Shown one piece after another: positions 32,051 through 36,412 of a DNA stretch of 36,412 bases. The stretch is from NCBI GenBank assembly GCA_026707665.1, contig JAPOWK010000098.1, forward strand, positions 1-36,412, given 5' to 3'. The stretch's first letter is position 1, and every line of letters starts with the position of its first letter. Below the pieces are notes generated by a model. The model was given only the letters and a program-made list of their open reading frames with translations, had not been told where the DNA came from and ran no database searches. A program made the translations under genes and the position numbers. Origin of the DNA: Chloroflexota bacterium (GTDB taxonomy: Bacteria > Chloroflexota > Anaerolineae > Aggregatilineales > Phototrophicaceae).

Positions 32051-32492
32051 GACCAGCCCCTATGCGGCTACGTCGGTAAGGCTTGTCGGCTACTGAGTAG
32101 GGCCGCACTGCGTTTTCTACCCCATCCCCCCAGCCCCCTTCCCCAGCGAGCTAAGAAAGGGGGAGCACGTTCACTGCAATCAGAGAAGTTCGATTTTCTC
32201 ACTGACTGTGCACGCGAGTCTCCCAATTTCGCCGTAGAGTCACCCTTCCCCAGTTGACTGGGGAAGGGCCGGGGAAGGGGCAAAACCGTATTGGTTGCAG
32301 GCATCTCTAGCTGCGGGCAAACCTTGCAGAGGCGACTGGCATAAAGAGCAAACCACAGGAACTTCCCACCACCTAACGACCGCGTCGTTTTCAATAACGT
32401 GTGGAATGTGTTAAACTCGCGCCAAACCTCACCGAAGCCAGGCATCGCACTCATCATCTCGATTCGATCTTCTAGCAAAGAGAGGTCTCTCC
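32051..32492. repeat. Intergenic region with composite repeat A (direct copy)
   Basis: 32079-32280 carries repeat A: aggcttgtcggctactgagt, ttctaccccatccccccagc, a CTTCCCCAGCGAGCTAAGAAAG palindrome, about 80 variable bases, then gagtcacccttccccagttg with its complement gactggggaaggg. The remaining 210 bases lead to the ABC binding-protein gene and end in AGAGAGG before ATG 32493. No gene and no clear promoter boxes are seen in them. Confidence 0.6.
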
Positions 32493-33848
32493 ATGGTATT
32501 CACTCGCAAGTTTCTATGTCTCTTGACGCTCGTTCTTTTTCTCGCGTTGCCCTTCGCCACTGTCAGCGCCCAAGACCACATGGATCCAGCCACCTTCGGC
32601 TTGGACGCCAGCAAACCCTATGACGGCACCCATCTTGACTTCCTGATCTGCTGCGCCGCGGCGCCACAGTTTGCCTCGGCCGCGTTCAAGGGCGCCGAGG
32701 AATTCACCGCGATGACCGGAATCAGCGTCAGCTTTGGCGATGTTCCCTTCGGTTCGTTCCAGGAACAACTTTACCTGGAAGCCTCCAACCCCAACACCGA
32801 ATACGACATTGTCGCCTATGTTGACGCCTGGGGCACCAATATCTATGACTACCTGCATCCACTGAATGATTTCGTCGCGGACGCCGGCATCGATTGGGAC
32901 GATTATGGTCCCGCCTATCAAAGCGCATCGACCGGCAACAGCGATACTATCTACGGCTTGCCCTTCCGCGGTCATCCATTGTTGCTCCATTATCGCGCCG
33001 ATGTCCTGGAAGCAGTCGGCGCCGATGTGCCGACGACCTGGCAGGAACTCTCTGAGGTCTCTCAAGCCATCGTGGACAGCGGTATGGATATCGCGCCCGT
33101 CTCCATGTACTACGGCCTGAATGTCGATCAGAATCTTTTCAACTGGTACAGCCACCTCTGGGGCGCCGGCACCGACATCTTCGATGAGAATTGGGAACCG
33201 ATCTTCAACAACGAAATCGGAGTGGCCGCTACGGAACAGTACGCAAGTTATGTGCGCGATGGCTACTCGCCCGCCGCGTCGGTCGCCTGGAACGAGCAGG
33301 AAGCCAATCAAGAGCTGATTCAGGGGCGCGCCGCCATGTTCATCGGCTGGTGGTGGATGGCCAGCCGCATGCTTGATGCCGAGTTGCCGGAAGTCTCGGA
33401 AAATGCCGCCTTCGCGCCCGCGCCTGGTTGGGCTGGTGGGGACATCGCATCCTACGGCTACTTGTGGCCGGTCGGCATCTTGGCGCAATCAGACGATCTC
33501 GAAGCATCGCTTGAATATATGAAATGGCTGACCCATCCGCTCACCGAGCGTCGAATCGTGCTCGATGAAACATCGGGCTTGAATACCAACGTGGCGGTCA
33601 GGCTCTCCATTCTGGCGGATGAAGAAGTCAACGCGGCCCACGGCGGCTTGCAGGGCATCGCCTCGGAGGTGCTGGCAAACGCGCGCACCATCCCGTTGAT
33701 CCCGCAATATACCGAGATCGTTCCGATCCTTGCGGAAACCATCAACGAAATTGCCATTGACGCCAACGCCGATATTCAAGCTATTCTGGATCTGGCCGCG
33801 GAAGATGTGCGCTTTGTCATGGAATCCGCCGGCTACTACGACGGCTAA
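32493..33848 (+). CDS. ABC carbohydrate-binding protein (family 1 extracellular solute-binding)
   Basis: The protein has 451 residues from ATG 32493 with GAGAGG 7 bases upstream. A Sec signal peptide covers about 1-25 (F-L-C-L-L-T-L-V-L-F-L-A-L-P-F, cleavage after V-S-A) and there is no lipobox cysteine. The mature protein follows the solute-binding family 1 plan: F-K-G-A-E-E-F-T-A-M-T-G-I-S-V near the start, Y-D-I-V-A-Y-V-D-A-W, I-Y-G-L-P-F-R-G-H-P-L-L-L-H-Y-R, V-P-T-T-W-Q-E-L, and Q-G-R-A-A-M-F-I-G-W-W. The many aromatic residues fit sugar binding. It is followed by two permease genes but no ATPase. The actual sugar is unknown. Confidence 0.85.
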   Translation: MVFTRKFLCLLTLVLFLALPFATVSAQDHMDPATFGLDASKPYDGTHLDFLICCAAAPQFASAAFKGAEEFTAMTGISVSFGDVPFGSFQEQLYLEASNPNTEYDIVAYVDAWGTNIYDYLHPLNDFVADAGIDWDDYGPAYQSASTGNSDTIYGLPFRGHPLLLHYRADVLEAVGADVPTTWQELSEVSQAIVDSGMDIAPVSMYYGLNVDQNLFNWYSHLWGAGTDIFDENWEPIFNNEIGVAATEQYASYVRDGYSPAASVAWNEQEANQELIQGRAAMFIGWWWMASRMLDAELPEVSENAAFAPAPGWAGGDIASYGYLWPVGILAQSDDLEASLEYMKWLTHPLTERRIVLDETSGLNTNVAVRLSILADEEVNAAHGGLQGIASEVLANARTIPLIPQYTEIVPILAETINEIAIDANADIQAILDLAAEDVRFVMESAGYYDG

Positions 33849-33867
33849 GCCGCCCTCTCCCTAACGA

Positions 33868-34010
33868 ACTGTAGGGGCGACCGATGGTTTGTGTCTACGC
33901 AACCCAGTGGGTCGCCCGCCGCCCAAATTTTCGAATTCGGGCGCATGGCGGGCCATCCAGCGAATCGCCCCTACCAACTTAAACCGATAGGCGGGGGATG
34001 GGGGGAGCGT
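33868..34010. repeat. GGGCGA-type repeats between binding protein and permease, with a 22-bp element
   Basis: ctgtaggggcgacc, the 22-mer (33883-33904), cagtgggtcgcccg, a gaattcgggcgcatggcggg block, and aatcgcccctacc in reverse orientation, then gcgggggatggggggagcg. Removal of the 22-mer leaves GGGCGACCCAGTGGGTCGCCC, a hairpin of the same family as 11163-11182. Confidence 0.65.
33883..33904 (+). repeat. 22-bp interspersed element (copy e, GGTT/AACC arms)
   Basis: GAT followed by GGTTTGTGTCTACGCAACC. Both arms differ from the GGTC/GACC copies and still pair with one another. Confidence 0.7.
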
Positions 34011-34015
34011 AGGTA

Positions 34016-34999
34016 ATGCGCAAGAAACGATGGGTCCCTTGGGTATTGGTTGGACCCGCCCTCGTGGTCGTGTTTGCGACCACCATATATCCCTTGCTCG
34101 CTGCGCTCTACTACAGCTTTCAAAAATATGATTTGCGCAAGCCGCCCCAATTTGCCGTACAATTCGCCACCGAGTTGGGCGACCCCTTGGTATCCATCGA
34201 TTGGAGCCTTGTCTCGCTGAACAATTATGCCCGCGCCTTCAGCGATTCCCGCTTCATCAACAGCTTGAATGTGACATTCTGGTTCACAGTCATTTCCGTT
34301 GCTTTGTCGGTGATCATCGGGCTGCTGATCGCGGTCGTCGTGCAGAAGAATGGGCGACTGCATTCCTTGACTAAAATCCTCTTGATTTTCCCTTTCGCGG
34401 TCAGCCCCGCATTAAAGGGCTACAGTTGGCGCTACATGCTCAACGAGGAATACGGGATTTACGATCTGCTGATTGATGTCGCGATCGTAAGACCCGTCAA
34501 TGTCGTGATAGAGCTTGTCAACATCTTGCCATTCGTCGATATAGCGCCATTGAGCGAATCGATAGTTTGGCTGGCCGACAAGTTCTGGGCGCTGTTCATG
34601 CTGGCGATGAGCGAGACCTGGGGCTGGGCGCCCCTGATCGCCCTGATGTTCGTCGGCGCCCTCGGTTCCATCGACGAGCAAATCTTCGAGGCGGCTCGCA
34701 TCGACGGCGCCAACAACCTGCAGATCTTCTGGAGAGTCACGCTGCCTCTGCTGCGCCCGGTCATTTTGATCGTCACGATGTTGAAGACCATCTTTTCATT
34801 GAAGATGTTTGATCAAGTGGTGACGATGACCGGCGGCGGTCCCGTGCGGGCAACACAAACCATCAATTACTACATTCATCAAGTTGGGTTCGTGCGCAAC
34901 CTTGATATCGGCTATGCCTCTGCGCTCTCGTATATCCTGGTTGTGATCCTGACAGTATTCGCAGTTTTGTATGTGTCCAAAGTGTTGAACCGCGATTAA
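34016..34999 (+). CDS. ABC carbohydrate permease, MalF/UgpA type
   Basis: The 327-residue protein has about six membrane helices, with TM1 at about 8-30 (V-L-V-G-P-A-L-V-V-V-F-A-T-T-I-Y-P-L-L). The EAA loop, which docks on the ATPase, is E-Q-I-F-E-A-A-R-I-D-G-A-N-N-L-Q-I-F-W-R-V-T-L-P-L-L-R-P (about 222-249). This pattern with the long periplasmic loop after TM1 marks the first permease of CUT1-type sugar importers. Its ribosome site (GGGGGAGCG, then AGG) lies at the edge of a G-rich intergenic repeat. It works with the preceding binding protein and following permease. Confidence 0.85.
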   Translation: MRKKRWVPWVLVGPALVVVFATTIYPLLAALYYSFQKYDLRKPPQFAVQFATELGDPLVSIDWSLVSLNNYARAFSDSRFINSLNVTFWFTVISVALSVIIGLLIAVVVQKNGRLHSLTKILLIFPFAVSPALKGYSWRYMLNEEYGIYDLLIDVAIVRPVNVVIELVNILPFVDIAPLSESIVWLADKFWALFMLAMSETWGWAPLIALMFVGALGSIDEQIFEAARIDGANNLQIFWRVTLPLLRPVILIVTMLKTIFSLKMFDQVVTMTGGGPVRATQTINYYIHQVGFVRNLDIGYASALSYILVVILTVFAVLYVSKVLNRD

Positions 35000-35018
35000 G
35001 CGCGGGAGAAGGCGAACA

Positions 35019-35945
35019 ATGGCGGCAATTGGCGCCGCAGAAGGCAGCAAGAGTTCATCTATAGATAGCATTCGCCGGGATATGGGCCGGCTGCTGGAAA
35101 CGCTTGCGCTGCTGCTGATCATCGCTTTTATCATGCTGCCGATCTTTTGGCTGGCGATGACCTCCTTCAAGCCCGCGGAGAAAACTTATACTACAGACAT
35201 AATTTTTCCCCCGACGCTAAAGAACTACGAAATCATCTTTTCTGATGGCACCGTCCTCGTAAACGAAGGGACAGAACGAGAACGGGGCGAAGTCGGGCGC
35301 AACATGGTGCCGAGCGTGGTAAACAGTGTACTGGTTTCTTGCGCGACGGTGTTGATCGCCATTCCGCTGGCGACCATCGCCGCCTACGCCTTCAGCCGCT
35401 ACAACTTCTTTGGCAATCGCGCCATGCTGATCTGGATTTTGACCACGCAGTTCATCCCGGCGATCGTGGTTGCAATTCCCTTCTTCACGCTGTTTCGTTC
35501 GGTACAGATCTTTGGCGAACCGCTACTGGGAACTCGCTGGGGCTTGATCATCGTTAACATGTCTATCGTGCTGCCCTACGCCATCTGGATGATCAAGGGC
35601 TTCGTCGATGCCTTGCCCGGGGAAATCGAAGAAGCCGCCTATGTCGACGGCGCCAATGACTTCCAGGTCCTCTTTTTCGTTTCGCTGCCGCTCATTCGAC
35701 CCGGCATCCTGGTGGCATCGGTTTTCGCTTTCATCATGTCCTGGAACGAATTCCTCTTCGCGCTGATCATCGGGCGTGAGATGCGCACCATGCAAGTCGC
35801 ATTGATGACAACCAGCGCCATGCGCGGCGTTATGTGGGAACAGATGGCGGCCGCCGGTATGATCGTAATGGTGCCGATCTTCTTCCTGGCGATGTTCATC
35901 CGCAAGAACGTGGTCGACGGCTTAACCATGGGCGCCGTGAAATAG
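35019..35945 (+). CDS. ABC carbohydrate permease, MalG/UgpE type
   Basis: The 308-residue protein has a soluble N-tip of about 25 residues, then TM1 (L-A-L-L-L-I-I-A-F-I-M-L-P-I-F-W-L-A) and the hallmark M-T-S-F-K-P. The EAA loop is E-I-E-E-A-A-Y-V-D-G-A-N-D-F-Q-V-L-F-F-V-S-L-P-L (about 205-228), followed by S-W-N-E-F-L-F-A-L-I. An insertion between TM1 and TM2 (G-T-V-L-V-N-E-G-T-E-R-E-R-G-E-V-G-R) is longer than usual. The ATG follows the first permease after 19 bases, with GGGAGAAGG upstream. No importer ATPase gene follows within the window, so a shared MsmX-type ATPase, or one further downstream, is needed. Confidence 0.85.
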   Translation: MAAIGAAEGSKSSSIDSIRRDMGRLLETLALLLIIAFIMLPIFWLAMTSFKPAEKTYTTDIIFPPTLKNYEIIFSDGTVLVNEGTERERGEVGRNMVPSVVNSVLVSCATVLIAIPLATIAAYAFSRYNFFGNRAMLIWILTTQFIPAIVVAIPFFTLFRSVQIFGEPLLGTRWGLIIVNMSIVLPYAIWMIKGFVDALPGEIEEAAYVDGANDFQVLFFVSLPLIRPGILVASVFAFIMSWNEFLFALIIGREMRTMQVALMTTSAMRGVMWEQMAAAGMIVMVPIFFLAMFIRKNVVDGLTMGAVK

Positions 35946-36412
35946 CGCCGTCGTATTTCTCACCCTCAACCAAAGCGACAAACAGTAGGGGTAACTTATC
36001 GGGTCGCCCGCTCGCGGTTGCATATGCAGCTCTTACTTTAGCGATGCGCCCACTCGCGCGAAGGGAAGCCCCCTCCCTGATGCTTCGCTGACGGCAGGAC
36101 AGTTTTCCAGGGAGCAAATTGTCGCCGCAAATTCTGTATTTTCTTGGGCTTTTTCGGGCGACTCACAGAGTCGCCCCTACAAGGCTTGTCCGGTACTGAG
36201 TTGTGCGGCCGCGCATTTTCTACCCCATCCCCCCAACCCCCTTCCCGAGCAAGCTAAGGAAGGGGGAGCACTCTCGCCGTGCGCCCCGAAGTACGGAAGT
36301 CTGACTGTCACGGCGCCCGAATATCCCAATTCTGCCGTCGAGTCACCCTTCCCTAGTTGTATAGTCTTGGATTATAATGGTACTGTTTCCAATGAGCAAA
36401 GGGAAGCATTAT
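35946..36412. repeat. Repeat-filled 3' end of the window with composite repeat A (third copy)
   Basis: No gene is seen. In order it holds cagtaggggtaac...gggtcgcccg, a cctccctgatgcttcgctgacgg block (about 36074), a perfect hairpin at 36156-36176, and repeat A at 36182-36359 (aggcttgtccggtactgagt, ttctaccccatccccccaac, CTTCCCGAGCAAGCTAAGGAAG, variable part, gagtcacccttccctagttg). Repeat A breaks off at 36359. The last 50 bases are AT-richer and include TATAAT at 36373-36378, possibly the promoter of a gene beyond the window, but no -35 box with proper spacing is visible. Confidence 0.6.
36156..36176. repeat. GGGCGA-type perfect hairpin
   Basis: GGGCGACTC, loop aca, GAGTCGCCC, then cctac. It has a 9-bp stem with the inner pairs CTC/GAG differing from the related hairpins. 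Confidence 0.7.

Noticed and set aside
32514..33488. A 324-codon minus-strand frame
   Set aside because: It is antisense to the ABC binding protein, which has a signal peptide and a good ribosome site.
1..36412. tRNA, rRNA, integrase, transposase or phage genes
   Set aside because: I looked for cloverleaf arms, rRNA-like blocks and transposase or recombinase motifs on both strands by eye and saw none. Absence is not proven without a covariance-model search.

Overview
The window looks like a chromosomal segment of a free-living, high-GC bacterium of the Chloroflexota (Anaerolineae-like). This is inferred from three things: compact genes with alanine- and arginine-rich proteins, abundant T/P-rich secreted proteins and lipoproteins, and gene gaps filled with C/G-rich palindromic repeats (CTTCCCTAGCTCGCTGGGG-type, GGGGCGA...TCGCCC-type and accacagagg-type). 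There is no rRNA, tRNA, phage or transposase gene to settle the assignment.

Layout. 1-68 is the tail of a probable zinc-dependent dehydrogenase. 152-4414 is a small defence-like block: a single-chain type IIG restriction-modification enzyme, then a PIN-like nuclease with a tandem 14-residue repeat tail. 4739-6047 holds two short paralogous coiled-coil genes and a Wzz/YveK-type polysaccharide chain-length protein. 6286-8400 (minus) is a coupled pair, an enolase-superfamily racemase/dehydratase and a PLP threonine-dehydratase-like enzyme. 8513-12735 carries an AadA-like nucleotidyltransferase, a coiled-coil ORF, an Ig-like lipoprotein with a decayed second copy, a Cys-rich secreted protein and an FN3/SH3 secreted protein. 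13134-18436 is a nucleoside/simple-sugar ABC importer (ATPase plus two permeases) with a sulfite-oxidase-type molybdoenzyme and a small membrane protein lying between its genes. 18671-22754 has a Nudix hydrolase, a PAP2-like membrane protein, a WD40 protein, a chimeric dehydrogenase remnant and a LysM protein. 23103-27796 is a run of plus-strand catabolic or housekeeping genes: sulfatase, M20 amidohydrolase, AttH/lipocalin-like protein and methyltransferase. 27885-32050 has an NDP-sugar epimerase, a GT4 glycosyltransferase, a degenerate CPBP-like membrane protein and an MBL-fold hydrolase. 32493-35945 is a carbohydrate ABC importer (binding protein and two permeases) with no ATPase gene.

How the genes fit together. 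Two importers, a sulfatase, an amidohydrolase and the racemase/dehydratase pair suggest a heterotroph that scavenges sugars, nucleosides and amino-acid derivatives. The chain-length protein, epimerase and glycosyltransferase point to surface polysaccharide.

The most unusual signal is not a gene. A 22-bp interspersed sequence with core AGTGTCTACGC, bounded by 4-bp inverted arms that co-vary between copies (GGTC/GACC, GGGC/GCCC, GGTT/AACC), occurs seven times. In several places it cleanly interrupts another repeat, and once it sits inside another copy of itself. I do not recognise it as a described element.
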